DNA of 64,000 bases from Paludibacteraceae bacterium (lineage in GTDB: Bacteria; Bacteroidota; Bacteroidia; Bacteroidales; Paludibacteraceae). The stretch covers positions 1-64,000 of the forward strand of contig JAFPXH010000009.1 of NCBI GenBank assembly GCA_017394705.1, read 5' to 3'. Positions 17,188-25,957 of this stretch are shown piece after piece. The notes below the pieces were generated by a model. That model was not told the origin of the DNA and searched no databases. It worked only from the letters and a program-made list of their open reading frames with translations. How positions within the stretch are numbered: the stretch's first letter is position 1; every line of letters begins with the position of its first letter. The position numbers and the translations under genes were made by a program.

Positions 17188-18048
17188 TTAGGCGAAAAAG
17201 ACCGAAAAATCTTCTGTCAACGGAATACCTAACATTCGGAACTGCCCCGGCGAAACACAACCCATCTGCTGAAACTCCAGCGCCGCGTGGCTGAGGTCGT
17301 AATAGCCGTGCCGCAAAACTGTAGCCAACAAATCAATGGATTTGCCCTGTGCGGCTTGTTGCTGCATGTCCTGTATGGTTCGGTGAAAACGCCTTAGACG
17401 CACAAACTGTTTCGGCGGGATTCCTACATAATTGCGGAAGACACGCAGAAACTGCCGTTCACCCAGACAGGCTATAGATGCCATTTCGACTGCAGAGATA
17501 TTACCTTTCGCTTCGTCGCAAGCAGCAATAACCTTTCTAATACGCGCGTAATGGGAGTTCTCCCTTAGAGGAAGGCGTCCCAAGAAGAACGCGTCTAACT
17601 GAGGCGCAATCTCCTCTGCCTTGGGCGAGGTTTGGAAGATCTGATTCAAATGTATTAGACCTTCGTCGCCACTTTCGCGGGCTGTCAGCACTTTGCCGGA
17701 TAACTGTTGCAAGTCGATGCCTGTCAAGACGTGCATGCCTCCAGGCTCGAAATCCATCATCATTCCTTCAAACCAACCGCTGAGGGTTGTCAATCCCAAG
17801 GTAGTCTGATTTGCTCCGAGTAGCATTAACTCGTCGGATTGTTTGCCTCCGATTTCCACTACGGCATTTCTGACGAAAATGAAACTACCGTAATTGGGAA
17901 GCAAAGGTTGTACATGCTTTCCGTTCACAAAGCGGGGATCATCCGTCGGCGGCGTCATGGTATCTGTCGAACCCTCCGCCCGTACAAACACATAACGGGA
18001 GATATAGGGTCGCAAAACCTCCGCAGGATAGAGAATCTGGAAAAACAT
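17188..18048 (-). CDS. AraC-family transcriptional regulator
   Basis: 286 residues from the ATG at 18048 (MFFQILYPAEVLRPY); an earlier start would overlap the kinase gene further. The N-terminal region (about 1-140) looks like a sensor domain of the DUF6597 kind. The C-terminal region has two helix-turn-helix motifs (NISAVEMASIACLGERQFLRVF and the LLATVLRHGYYDLSHAALEF segment ending SPGQFR) typical of AraC DNA-binding domains. It starts five bases after the sensor-kinase stop and is probably cotranscribed with it. A role in controlling the adjacent receptor gene is inference. Confidence 0.88.
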   Translation of the reverse strand: MFFQILYPAEVLRPYISRYVFVRAEGSTDTMTPPTDDPRFVNGKHVQPLLPNYGSFIFVRNAVVEIGGKQSDELMLLGANQTTLGLTTLSGWFEGMMMDFEPGGMHVLTGIDLQQLSGKVLTARESGDEGLIHLNQIFQTSPKAEEIAPQLDAFFLGRLPLRENSHYARIRKVIAACDEAKGNISAVEMASIACLGERQFLRVFRNYVGIPPKQFVRLRRFHRTIQDMQQQAAQGKSIDLLATVLRHGYYDLSHAALEFQQMGCVSPGQFRMLGIPLTEDFSVFFA

Positions 18049-18052
18049 CAGT

Positions 18053-20050
18053 TTACTTTTTGCGCAAATATATATAGAACGTCGTTCCTTTGTCGGATGT
18101 GGCGAAATCAATTCTACCGCCGGAACCTTCTACGATATGTTTCGAAATCGCGAGTCCGAGCCCGTTGCCGTTGCTCTTCGTTGTGAAGTTCGGACGGAAG
18201 ATTTTCTCCTGTATCTCCGCCGGAATACCCGGTCCGTTGTCGGATATCGTGATCTCCATCTCCTGCTCGGAATACAGCGGATTGAGCGTCACGATGATAT
18301 CGCCGTCCTTCTGTCCGTCAAGGGCTTGCAGCGCATTACGGATGATGTTCACGAACACCTGGCTGATCTGTTCTTTGTCCGCCAAACCGATGACACCGGA
18401 ATCGGCACCCACGTACCTGACAGGAATCTGTGCATCGTTCTCGCGTTGCAGAGTGATGACGTGCGATAACTTCTGAGCCACATCCACTTCGGTTGTGACT
18501 ACTTCCGGTTGCTTGGCGAATGCCGAGAAAGACTGGGCGATGTGAGCGAGGTTGTCAATCTCGGATATCAACATCTGCGTCGTCTTCTCGAAATAAGCAT
18601 CGAACTGGTCCGTACCGCGTTTCAACTGCAGTTTCTGCACACTCAGTTTCATCGGCGTCAAGGGGTTGTTGATCTCATGCGCTATCTGACGCGCCATCGT
18701 CCGCCATGCGCTCTCACGCTCGGCTCTAGCGAGCTGTTCGGCACTCACTTCGACCTGGTCGACGAGTGCATTATAGCGTTCGACCAAAGCACCGAGTTCA
18801 TCGTGATAGGGATAATCGATATGGTTATCTCTTCCGCCTATTTGGAATTTTCTCATTTTATCGGTGAGCATGGAGATCGGAGCCGTCATAGAGCGTGCAG
18901 CGAGTAAAGCGAAGAGTAGTGCGAGCAGCAGGACGATGATATAGGGAGGCAGCAATCGCGAGAGCAGTTTGTCGACCTCAGCATTCCGTGTCTGTTCGCT
19001 GAGGAAATAGGGCACGGCTATATAGCCGATAGTGACGAAGGAGCCGTTATGGAAGGGGACATACGAGACGAGATAGGTATGTGTGGCGATCTGCTCGTAG
19101 CAGAGCACGGAATGGTTCTCGTCAAAGAGTGCATCGGGTGCCATACGATGTGATAAGATACCGCTATTAAAGAGCGCGGGGCTGGACGATGCCAGGAGTT
19201 CTCCGTTGAGTCCATAGACATGTATATCCTGGTTCATGTCGTATCCCAGGTCGTGCAGATCGATAGCGAGTCCGGGTGCCTGTGCGGCAGAGAGTGCTAC
19301 GTCCCAGTAATAGAGATTGCGGAGATAGGACTGTATATACTCGCTGCGCATCTGGAGGTCGTGTCGTTGGTGCTCCTCAAAATTGCGGTGGACATATCTA
19401 ATGGACATGAAAAAGATATAGATGAAGACCGCGAGGACGGGCATGAGGATGATATAGGTGATGCGCGTAGAGAGGCGCATATTCCGTATCCCGCGGTTGA
19501 CAACGAGTCCGATGATGCCCATCAGAATCATCAGTCCGAACAGCACAAGGCAGAGTATGAAATAGAGCCTTGATGCGGCATATGGTTTGTCGTTGTACTC
19601 GAGTAGTTGTCTGAAGGAGAAAGTCTGGGAGGCGACGGTGTATATATCCGTATAGTCCTGGAGTTCGGTATAGTTAGTGGGCAGTACGGTCAGCACATTG
19701 TACATTCCGGCCTTGGTCCACCGGCACATAGTCTTGGCGTTTTTGAAATCAGCGGGTCTCCATGTGTCGTAGGCATAGAGATAGACGGCCTCGGCAGCCA
19801 AGCGATTGGTGGACCAATAGACCATCTGCTGAGCGTTGAAGACATAGAAATAGGCCTGGTCATCCTTCTCGGCGATGGCGCGGACGCTATCCAGCGGGGC
19901 ATTATGCTCCAAAGCTCTCACCAGTTCGTCCGTGCGTTTCTCAGCACGCGCTTCTCTCTCCGCCAACTCTTTCTCCGCCATGCCCGCTTGGCATCCCGCC
20001 AAGGTCATGATCAGCAAAGCAAAAAATATATACCGTAGTTTGTTTTTCAT
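18053..20050 (-). CDS. NtrY/NtrB-like sensor histidine kinase
   Basis: 665 residues from the ATG at 20050; the longer form starts TTG. The N-terminus MKNKLRYIFFALLIMTLAGC has a lipobox-like end, unusual for a kinase. Further membrane segments lie near 155-175, 185-210 and 375-400, flanking a periplasmic sensor region. A HAMP-like segment follows, then the H-box ARQIAHEINNPLTPMKLSVQ (His near 475), the N-box IIRNALQAL and the G-boxes DNGPGIP and GNGLGLAISKHIVEGSGG. No response regulator is adjacent; the next gene is an AraC-type regulator. The promoter is at 20073-20103. Confidence 0.92.
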   Translation of the reverse strand: MKNKLRYIFFALLIMTLAGCQAGMAEKELAEREARAEKRTDELVRALEHNAPLDSVRAIAEKDDQAYFYVFNAQQMVYWSTNRLAAEAVYLYAYDTWRPADFKNAKTMCRWTKAGMYNVLTVLPTNYTELQDYTDIYTVASQTFSFRQLLEYNDKPYAASRLYFILCLVLFGLMILMGIIGLVVNRGIRNMRLSTRITYIILMPVLAVFIYIFFMSIRYVHRNFEEHQRHDLQMRSEYIQSYLRNLYYWDVALSAAQAPGLAIDLHDLGYDMNQDIHVYGLNGELLASSSPALFNSGILSHRMAPDALFDENHSVLCYEQIATHTYLVSYVPFHNGSFVTIGYIAVPYFLSEQTRNAEVDKLLSRLLPPYIIVLLLALLFALLAARSMTAPISMLTDKMRKFQIGGRDNHIDYPYHDELGALVERYNALVDQVEVSAEQLARAERESAWRTMARQIAHEINNPLTPMKLSVQKLQLKRGTDQFDAYFEKTTQMLISEIDNLAHIAQSFSAFAKQPEVVTTEVDVAQKLSHVITLQRENDAQIPVRYVGADSGVIGLADKEQISQVFVNIIRNALQALDGQKDGDIIVTLNPLYSEQEMEITISDNGPGIPAEIQEKIFRPNFTTKSNGNGLGLAISKHIVEGSGGRIDFATSDKGTTFYIYLRKK

Positions 20051-20072
20051 CTGTCCGAACAATTTTGCGGTG

Positions 20073-20103
20073 CAAAATTACATATTTTTCACGACATACG
20101 CAA
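20073..20103 (-). promoter_or_regulatory. Promoter of the sensor kinase gene
   Basis: The minus strand reads TTGC (20100-20103), a 19-base spacer and TAATTTTG (20073-20080). The -33 box continues as TTGCGTATG, a half-palindrome of the recurrent type. Confidence 0.8.
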
Positions 20104-20140
20104 GCCTTTCTCTATTTTGGACAAAAATTATTCCAATTAT

Positions 20141-20171
20141 TTGCGTATATGCAATATTTGTAGTACTTTCG
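20141..20171 (+). promoter_or_regulatory. Plus-strand promoter copy with no gene behind it
   Basis: TTGC (20141-20144), 19-base spacer and TACTTTCG (20164-20171, one mismatch in the -7 box). The first 25 bases (20141-20165) are identical to 20511-20535, the promoter of the 20567 gene. Transcription would enter the hairpin island. Confidence 0.55.
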
Positions 20172-20318
20172 GACTCCGCCTTGCTGTAAACTATTCCCCT
20201 TTCCGTCAAAGGTTTTCCCCGATTAACGGGGACAACCTCATCCCCGAAATTAGGTTCGCATCCTGCAGTATATACGCAAGCCTCGCATTTTTTCGCATGC
20301 CGCTCCTTTCGTCGCTAT
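20172..20318. other. Non-coding sequence with small hairpins
   Basis: No ORF of note. It contains CCCCGattaaCGGGG and other short inverted repeats, plus a GTATATACGCAAG sequence like the -33 palindromes. It lies between the duplicated promoter and the MITE-like hairpin. Confidence 0.5.
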
Positions 20319-20470
20319 GATTATTAAACAGCCTGCGTTTACGCCGATAGTATATACCCTCTTGGAGGCGTATTTTGCCGAATGGGTACGGCAAAATCCG
20401 TTGAGCATGGGGCGAATTACTCCAAAGGGTATATACGCTATCTGCATAGTTCTTAGGCTGTTTAATAATC
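20319..20470. mobile_element. MITE-like element with perfect 16-base terminal inverted repeats
   Basis: GATTATTAAACAGCCT (20319-20334) and AGGCTGTTTAATAATC (20455-20470) are exact reverse complements bounding 152 bases. Inside, GTATATACCCT...TTGGAG (20350-20367) pairs with CTCCAAAGGGTATATAC (20420-20436) and TTTTGCCG (20373-20380) pairs with CGGCAAAA (20389-20396), so most of the element can form one long hairpin. No transposase is present. A highly structured RNA is the alternative reading. Confidence 0.65.
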
Positions 20471-20510
20471 GCGGAGTGCACTCCGCCCTCAAAAAAAAAG
20501 AGCTCAGAAC

Positions 20511-20541
20511 TTGCGTATATGCAATATTTGTAGTAATTTTG
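20511..20541 (+). promoter_or_regulatory. Promoter of the 20567 membrane protein gene
   Basis: TTGC (20511-20514), 19-base spacer and TAATTTTG (20534-20541). TTGCGTATATGCAA forms the near-palindromic -33 region. It lies 26 bases before the ATG. Confidence 0.85.
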
Positions 20542-20566
20542 CAGCCGTTTTGATAAATCATTCGGC

Positions 20567-21301
20567 ATGATACAGATTCTTACGGCCTTATTATTAGGTC
20601 TTCTTACCATACTTGACCCTTGTACGCTGATGACAAGCATCACCGCCATCGGTTATATCGACAAGGAAATCAATAACAAACGGCTCGTTCTGACGAACGG
20701 TCTGATGTTCGTTCTCGGCAAACTGGCGACATATATACTGCTCAGTATTCCTTTTATGATGGGCGCTCAGACGGATGGTATACAGCATGTGCTGAGCCAT
20801 TGGGGCGAACCCATTCTGGCGGGTTTTATGCTGGTCTGCGGCGTGGTACTGCTCTTCAGCGGACATCATCACCACGAGCACGACCATGGTATAAGCAAAT
20901 GGCTCAAGGATACCGACAGCAAGGAGAGTTGGCTATGGTCGTTTATCCTGGGTATTTTCTTCGCGATTGCCTTTTGCCCTCACCGTCTGGTCTATTTTCT
21001 GACGATGATAGATATCACGCTGACGTTGCCCAGTTCGTGGAACTGGTTGATGCCCGTGGTCTTCGGTTTGGGTACGGGTCTTCCTATCATGCTGATTGCG
21101 TGGCTGGTAAGTTACAGTGCCGTGAGCATCGGCAGACTGACCAGCAGACTGCAGTCCTTTGAGAAATGGTTCCGCCATATCTGCGCCGCGTTATTCCTTG
21201 TCTTAGGCGTCTATCTGGCCGTCCATTGCATCATCGAATATAACGAGCACGGAGACTGCTGTGAGCATCATCACCATACAGAACTTTTCCGGCAACACTG
21301 A
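20567..21301 (+). CDS. CcdA/DsbD-like six-helix membrane protein with His-rich loops
   Basis: 244 residues with about six membrane helices. The pair of motifs LDPCTLMTS (Cys near 19) and AFCPHR (Cys near 139) is the symmetric cysteine layout of CcdA/DsbD-type thiol-electron carriers and their ArsG-like relatives. Histidine-rich loops (GHHHHEHDHG near 100 and CCEHHHH near the C-terminus) suggest metal binding. The ArsG-like name often given to such proteins is a weak inference; transport or redox relay is equally possible. It is followed without a gap by the methyltransferase gene (TGATG overlap). Confidence 0.8.
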   Translation: MIQILTALLLGLLTILDPCTLMTSITAIGYIDKEINNKRLVLTNGLMFVLGKLATYILLSIPFMMGAQTDGIQHVLSHWGEPILAGFMLVCGVVLLFSGHHHHEHDHGISKWLKDTDSKESWLWSFILGIFFAIAFCPHRLVYFLTMIDITLTLPSSWNWLMPVVFGLGTGLPIMLIAWLVSYSAVSIGRLTSRLQSFEKWFRHICAALFLVLGVYLAVHCIIEYNEHGDCCEHHHHTELFRQH

Positions 21302-22017
21302 TGGCATCCGAAGGTTTTCAGTTCAAACAATTCTACATTGCCCATCATCGCTGCGCGATGAAAGTGGGCACAGACGGCGTGTTATTGGGCTGCTGGGCGC
21401 TGAGGGGTTATGGGTTACAGGTTACTGGTTATGGGAGGATTCTGGATGTCGGTACGGGGTGCGGATTGATAGCGCGAATGCTCATGCAGCGCTTTCCTGA
21501 GGCTGATGTAGAAGGCATTGATATCGACGAAGCGGCTGTGGAACAAGCCAAGGGGAATGGGGTACGTGCCTTTCAGGCACGCTTGCAGGATTGGACATCG
21601 GATATTGGACATTGTTACGACCTCATCGTCTCTAACCCTCCTTATTTTCAGAACAGTCTGAAGAACCCGGACCCCAGTCGTCAGGCGGCACGCCACACGG
21701 ACACACTCTCTTACGCCGAACTCCTCCGTCATAGCGCGCGTTTGTTAAGCGAAGACGGTCAGCTGGCAGTCATCCTCCCTGCTGACGCGGAAGAGGAGAT
21801 AATGGAACTGGCCAAGCAGAATGGACTGCTCCTTGTGCGCATTACGCGCGTTTATAGTAAGGAGAGCAAACCGGTAAGGCGAGTGCTCATGGCTTTTATG
21901 AAAGGGATTAGGGGAACTAAGTTTAGGGGATTAGAGGAAGACACACTCGTTCTGGAAGACGACAAAGGTGGCCGTTCCGCCGCCTACCAAGAATTAACAA
22001 AGGACTTCTACCTCTGA
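21301..22017 (+). CDS. trmN6: tRNA1(Val) A37 N6-methyltransferase (TrmN6/YfiC-like)
   Basis: SAM-dependent methylation of adenine 37 in tRNA-Val. The 238-residue protein has FxFKQFYIAHHRCAMKVGTDGVLLG at the N-terminus, the SAM motif ILDVGTGCGLIA and the catalytic motif SNPPYF, all typical of this family. Two in-frame repeat inserts occur. One (21403-21438, LRGYGLQVTGYGR) lies just before the SAM motif and one (21902-21938, KGIRGTKFRGLEE) lies near the C-terminus; both sit where relatives have short loops. The stop codon lies inside the hairpin at 21999-22032, shared with convergent rny. Confidence 0.9.
   Translation: MASEGFQFKQFYIAHHRCAMKVGTDGVLLGCWALRGYGLQVTGYGRILDVGTGCGLIARMLMQRFPEADVEGIDIDEAAVEQAKGNGVRAFQARLQDWTSDIGHCYDLIVSNPPYFQNSLKNPDPSRQAARHTDTLSYAELLRHSARLLSEDGQLAVILPADAEEEIMELAKQNGLLLVRITRVYSKESKPVRRVLMAFMKGIRGTKFRGLEEDTLVLEDDKGGRSAAYQELTKDFYL
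21403..21438. repeat. In-frame heptamer repeat (GGTTACA/GGTTATG) in trmN6
   Basis: Four to five 7-base units of GGTTAyN type, translated GYGLQVTGYG. Confidence 0.8.
21902..21938. repeat. In-frame 7-8 base repeat (GGATTAGG type) in trmN6
   Basis: Degenerate GGGATTAG/TTTAGGGG units, the same motif family as the intergenic arrays at 57-120 and 58439-58479, here translated GIRGTKFRGLE. Confidence 0.75.
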
Positions 22018-22032
22018 GGCAGAAGTCCTTTG
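21999..22032. terminator. Shared terminator of convergent trmN6 and rny
   Basis: AAAGGACTTCT pairs with AGAAGTCCTTT around CC...GG and a short loop. The trmN6 stop codon is in the loop region. It is followed by a heptamer array (GCTAATA units, about 22036-22058) before the rny stop. Confidence 0.75.
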
Positions 22033-22058
22033 TCGGCTAATAGCTAATAGTTAGCAGC

Positions 22059-23582
22059 TTATTTCGCCACATTGACTGCGCGAACTTCGCGAATAACAGT
22101 CACTTTGACCTGACCCGGATAAGTCATCTCATCCTGGATGCGTTTGGCCAAATCGAACGAGAGTAACTCGGTATCCTTGTCGGAAATCTTGTCTGCGCCT
22201 ACGATGACACGCAGTTCACGACCGGCCTGCAGCGCATAAGTCTTCACCACTCCGGGGAAGGACATGGCCATGTTCTCCAGGTCATTCAGACGCTTCACAT
22301 AACTCTCCACTATCTCGCGCCGAGCGCCCGGACGTGCACCGGAGATGGCATCACAAGCCTGAACGATAGGCGCAATAAGCGTCGTCATCTCGCATTCATC
22401 GTGGTGCGCACCCACGGCATTGCATATATCCGGTTTCTCGCCGTATTTCTCGCAAAGTTTCATACCCAACTCTGCGTGCGGCAGTTCGACATCTTCGTCC
22501 GCCACTTTGCCTATATCGTGCAACAGACCAGCACGGCGCGCGGCCTTGACGTTCAGGCCCAACTCACCGGCCATCGCGGCACAGAGGTTCGCCGTTTCAC
22601 GGGCGTGTTGAAGCAGGTTCTGACCATACGAAGAGCGGTATTTCATCTTACCAACCAGACGCACTAATTCCGGGTGAAGGCCATGCACGCCGAGGTCAAT
22701 CGTGGTACGCTTACCGGTCTCGATAATCTCCTCCTCTACTTGTTTGGTCACCTTGGCCACTACCTCCTCGATACGAGCCGGGTGGATACGACCGTCCTGT
22801 ACCAGTTGATGGAGCGCCAAACGGGCTATCTCGCGGCGCACGGGATCGAAAGCGGACAGAGTGATGGCCTCCGGAGTGTCATCTACGACAATCTCAACGC
22901 CCGTCGCTGCCTCCAAGGCGCGGATATTACGGCCCTCACGACCGATGATGCGACCTTTGACTTCGTCATTCTCAATATGGAAAACACTCACGGTATTCTC
23001 CGCCGCGGTCTCGGAAGCCACGCGTTGAATGGTCTGGATAATGATTTTCTTGGCCTCTTTGTTAGCCTCCAGACGCGCATTATCCATGATCTCGTTGATA
23101 TAGCTCATCGCGGCCGTTTTGGCTTCATCTTTCAGTGCTTCCACCAGTTGTTTCTTGGCTTCCTCGGCACTCATACCACTCAACTGCTCAAGCTGTTTCT
23201 CTGCCTGCTGATGGAGTTTTTCCACCTCTTGCTGCTTGTAATCAAGCGCTTGTTGGCGTTGCTCCACCTGTTGCGCACGTTGGTTCACTTCGTTGAGACT
23301 GCGTTGTACATCGCCCTGACGCTGGTTGAGTTGCTGCTCACGTTGCTGCAAGCGCTGCTCTTGTTGCTGTATGCGGCGGTCCTGCTCACGCACGGCATTG
23401 TCGTGCTCAAGCTTAAGGGCGATGAATTTCTCCTTTGCCTCAACAATCTTGTTTTTCTTCACCACTTCTGCCTCCTCGGCCGCCTTCTTCAGCAGACTGG
23501 CACCGATTAGACGAGCGATGAGATAGTAGCCACCGACTCCGACCAGGAGACCGACTACTCCACAAATAATTGCTGTAATCAT
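22059..23582 (-). CDS. rny: Ribonuclease Y
   Basis: A membrane-anchored endoribonuclease that starts mRNA decay. The 507 residues comprise an N-terminal membrane helix (1-25), a long Q/E/R-rich coiled coil (about 35-190), a KH domain with [15 protein letters not shown] (about 205-270) and an HD domain with LLHDIGK and the surrounding H residues (about 335-430). Length and order fit the family. It is the last gene of an apparent operon with zapA and a coiled-coil gene. Confidence 0.97.
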   Translation of the reverse strand: MITAIICGVVGLLVGVGGYYLIARLIGASLLKKAAEEAEVVKKNKIVEAKEKFIALKLEHDNAVREQDRRIQQQEQRLQQREQQLNQRQGDVQRSLNEVNQRAQQVEQRQQALDYKQQEVEKLHQQAEKQLEQLSGMSAEEAKKQLVEALKDEAKTAAMSYINEIMDNARLEANKEAKKIIIQTIQRVASETAAENTVSVFHIENDEVKGRIIGREGRNIRALEAATGVEIVVDDTPEAITLSAFDPVRREIARLALHQLVQDGRIHPARIEEVVAKVTKQVEEEIIETGKRTTIDLGVHGLHPELVRLVGKMKYRSSYGQNLLQHARETANLCAAMAGELGLNVKAARRAGLLHDIGKVADEDVELPHAELGMKLCEKYGEKPDICNAVGAHHDECEMTTLIAPIVQACDAISGARPGARREIVESYVKRLNDLENMAMSFPGVVKTYALQAGRELRVIVGADKISDKDTELLSFDLAKRIQDEMTYPGQVKVTVIREVRAVNVAK

Positions 23583-23628
23583 TGTTTATAAAATTTATTA
23601 ACTATTTAACGTCGCCTAAGCGACCATC

Positions 23629-23919
23629 TTAACTCTTTAACGCACGCAGCACCTCTTCATTCAGGTGTTTGAGTGCCTCCTCTACGGGCACAAGGCTCTT
23701 CTCGCGGGCATCAGACTGCAGTGACACCGCCACTTCCAGCGCCGTGTACATCCACAACTGCTCAGCCGAGGCGTTCGGACGCAACTTGAGGTAATACTGA
23801 TAACGTCTGTTCAGCAACTCGGCCGCTTTGCGGTAATTCGGTTCCTGATCGCGCGGCACCTCCAAACCCACACTGTGGGCATCCAAATGCAGATTAATAT
23901 GTTGCTTGTCCGAATTCAT
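23629..23919 (-). CDS. zapA: Cell division protein ZapA
   Basis: 96 residues. Small FtsZ-ring-associated protein: beta-strand start (HINLHLDAHSVGLEVPRDQEPNYRKAAELLNRRYQYY) followed by a helical dimer region. The pattern matches ZapA of Bacteroidota. It lies between a small coiled-coil gene and rny, the usual arrangement in this order. Confidence 0.85.
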   Translation of the reverse strand: MNSDKQHINLHLDAHSVGLEVPRDQEPNYRKAAELLNRRYQYYLKLRPNASAEQLWMYTALEVAVSLQSDAREKSLVPVEEALKHLNEEVLRALKS

Positions 23920-23925
23920 CTTTTG

Positions 23926-23962
23926 TCTTTCAGCGAAGCGGTCTTACAAGCGAAGCTGGTCA
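23926..23962. repeat. Two degenerate units of the 16-base repeat
   Basis: GTCTTTCAGCGAAGCG and GTCTTACAAGCGAAGC are in tandem and related to the array at 9941-10040. A mini-hairpin AGCGCCgcaAGGCGCT follows, running into the next gene's 3' end. Confidence 0.65.
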
Positions 23963-24235
23963 GCGCCGCAAGGCGCTAATAGCTCTATCCACCTGCGCTA
24001 TGAGCGCATTGATTCGTTTCGTGGCCTCTTCTGCCGTCTCCGCATTACTCATCGCGTTAGCCGTCGCCAGACGGCGGTTTTTCTGCTGCAACTCCAGTAG
24101 TTCAGCGTGCGTACGGATGAGCTCTTCGCGCTGCTTATCTATATCTTCACGAAGTCGCACATTCTCTTCCTGAAGCGCCTGATAACGCTCCAAGAGAAGA
24201 TGTACGTTTTGCGAGAGGTCGTCTAATGCCTGCAT
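23960..24235 (-). CDS. Small coiled-coil protein upstream of zapA (ZapB-like position)
   Basis: 91 residues from the ATG at 24235 (MQALDDLSQNVHLLLERY); the longer reading starts TTG inside repeats. Almost entirely predicted coiled coil, rich in L/E/Q/R with heptad spacing. Its place directly before zapA suggests a division-related partner comparable to ZapB, but this is inference from position and structure. Confidence 0.7.
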   Translation of the reverse strand: MQALDDLSQNVHLLLERYQALQEENVRLREDIDKQREELIRTHAELLELQQKNRRLATANAMSNAETAEEATKRINALIAQVDRAISALRR

Positions 24236-24315
24236 ACAGATGACAAATGACAAAATTTGGCTTGCCAAATAATCGTGCCCTTTAGGGCTAAGAAATGGGC
24301 AATGACAAATGTTCG

Positions 24316-25539
24316 TTAGAACGAATACCCTACTCCCAGACCGAGAATGCCTCTGAACTGAACGCGCTCTGACGGGATACCCTCAGCGTCTGTAATCAGC
24401 AGACCCGGATAGTATTTCAAGCTCGTCTGAAGCGAGATCTGCAGACATTTGAGGAACTGATAACTCAGCGCCACATCCCAGTCTACATCGAACATACCGA
24501 AATGACGGTTCAGGTTCGAATATTTGAAATAGTGGTCTGCCTCGTCATACACAACGCCTGTTGTAGCTGCTTCTTCACGGTGCCGAGCACGAGTAGCAGC
24601 ATCTTCCCAACTCTGCAACTCACGGCCACGACCTGCGTACGGAGTAAACAAAGCCAGCGTTGTACTCAACTTGAAATCCTTGTACGTATAAGCGATTCCG
24701 CCCTTGAAACTCAAACCGAACTCAGCACGGAAATCGCGGAACTGCTTGTCATTGTTCTCGTCTATATAATACGTACCGATTCTCTGCTGAAGAGTCGAAC
24801 GAAGGTCTGTTTTGTCCGCCTTGATACTGTTGTAGATATCCTCGCTCCATGTAGCCTCATCATTACCTGCGGCTACCCAAGCCTCTTTTGTGTAACGCTC
24901 GTTCCAAATCTCTCCGGTATAAGCGGTTGTGATACGGCCGGCAATCGGAGAAAGATAAATACTGAAGTCCGCGCCGTTATAACTCTTCTTCCAGTCGATA
25001 CCGACAGACACATCCGTGTAAGATGGTGCTAACCATTTGGAAATGATGTTGTTATATCCGTCTTTGTAGTTACGACCGAGCGCATACTGGCTCTGGAAAC
25101 TACCCAGCACCGTCAGATACCACGTCGGAGCAAACTCCCAACCGAACTTGGTGGCCAATTTGATATTATCACTCGATTTCTGCAGAGGATCTTCTTTCTG
25201 CTGAATCCATGTCAATCCGAAATCCGTATCCAGGTTCGTTTCCCATGCAATGGAGTTCTTGTGATACAATAAATGCAGTTTGACATACGCGATACCATTC
25301 ACGTTATTCTTACCTCCGGCTGCCCAGTTCCACAGACCGGTGGCAGCTGCATTCAAACCAAGTGTACCGTCAAATTTCCATGCTTTCTCTGCGGCCTCCA
25401 ACTTCTGCAAATCAGCACCCGCTGACTGAGCAGCGTCGGCATTTCCGGTTACTACCGCTTTATCTACTACCTCTTCCTGAGCGAAGAGACCAAGCGTTGC
25501 TATCATGCAAAACGCTACAGATAAAAAAGTCTTTTTCAT
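24316..25539 (-). CDS. DUF3078 family outer-membrane protein
   Basis: 407 residues with a signal peptide (MKKTFLSVAFCMIATLGLFA-QE). The mature protein has alternating beta strands with many aromatic residues (LWNWAAGGKNNVNGIAYVKLHLLYHKN motif region) and ends in an aromatic YSF, as outer-membrane barrels do. It resembles DUF3078 proteins, common in Bacteroidota and of unknown function. Own promoter at 25650-25680. The 80 bases after it hold mini-hairpins (ATTTGGcttgCCAAAT, GCCCtttAGGGC). Confidence 0.85.
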   Translation of the reverse strand: MKKTFLSVAFCMIATLGLFAQEEVVDKAVVTGNADAAQSAGADLQKLEAAEKAWKFDGTLGLNAAATGLWNWAAGGKNNVNGIAYVKLHLLYHKNSIAWETNLDTDFGLTWIQQKEDPLQKSSDNIKLATKFGWEFAPTWYLTVLGSFQSQYALGRNYKDGYNNIISKWLAPSYTDVSVGIDWKKSYNGADFSIYLSPIAGRITTAYTGEIWNERYTKEAWVAAGNDEATWSEDIYNSIKADKTDLRSTLQQRIGTYYIDENNDKQFRDFRAEFGLSFKGGIAYTYKDFKLSTTLALFTPYAGRGRELQSWEDAATRARHREEAATTGVVYDEADHYFKYSNLNRHFGMFDVDWDVALSYQFLKCLQISLQTSLKYYPGLLITDAEGIPSERVQFRGILGLGVGYSF

Positions 25540-25649
25540 ATTCCAATTAAATAAGATTGTTTGTTATTTTTGTTTTTGTTGTTTGCCACTATGTTTTTAA
25601 GTGTTTGCTACTTTTACTCTCAAAAGCCCGCACTTTCCAATTTCGGGCA

Positions 25650-25680
25650 CAAAATTACAAAAAATATTTCATATATGCAA
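25650..25680 (-). promoter_or_regulatory. Promoter of the DUF3078 gene
   Basis: The minus strand reads TTGC (25677-25680), a 19-base spacer and TAATTTTG (25650-25657); the -33 region reads TTGCATATATGAAA. Confidence 0.85.
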
Positions 25681-25774
25681 ATAAATAATGTACGCGCGCG
25701 ACTTTTTTGTCCTAATGTGTCAATTTTTACACATTTTTTTTTAATATGTGCACACGCATATACAAAAAAAGCAG

Positions 25775-25782
25775 TAATTTTG
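25775..25782 (+). promoter_or_regulatory. -7 box upstream of the T9SS cargo gene
   Basis: GCAG-TAATTTTG-CAGCG matches the -7 consensus. The -33 position is poor, but the alternating TGTGCACACGCATATAC lies there. The leader of about 170 bases includes the repeat at 25859-25924. Confidence 0.55.
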
Positions 25783-25858
25783 CAGCGTGAATTATTATTC
25801 CTTAATGTGGCCTTACTCGAATAGGGGTTTTTGAGCGCCGTTAGCACAAAAGATTTTG

Positions 25859-25924
25859 TCGAGGGTTGAAGGCACGTTGAAGGCACTTTCGTCGAGAGTG
25901 CGCCCCCTCCGAGGGGTACCACCC
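25859..25924. repeat. Intergenic palindromic repeat, copy 2
   Basis: Second copy of the element at 1602-1679, with TCGAGGGTT at one end and a CCCCCTC/GAGGGG palindrome followed by TACCACCC at the other. Here it lies in the 5' leader of the T9SS cargo gene; copy 1 abuts dnaK. Confidence 0.75.
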
Positions 25925-25957
25925 AACATTAAACGAAACTAAAAAAAACAAACAAAT

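Noticed and set aside
20206-20649. Minus-strand ORF of 147 codons across the hairpin island
   Set aside because: It reads through the inverted repeats and the promoter of the 20567 gene and has no domain.
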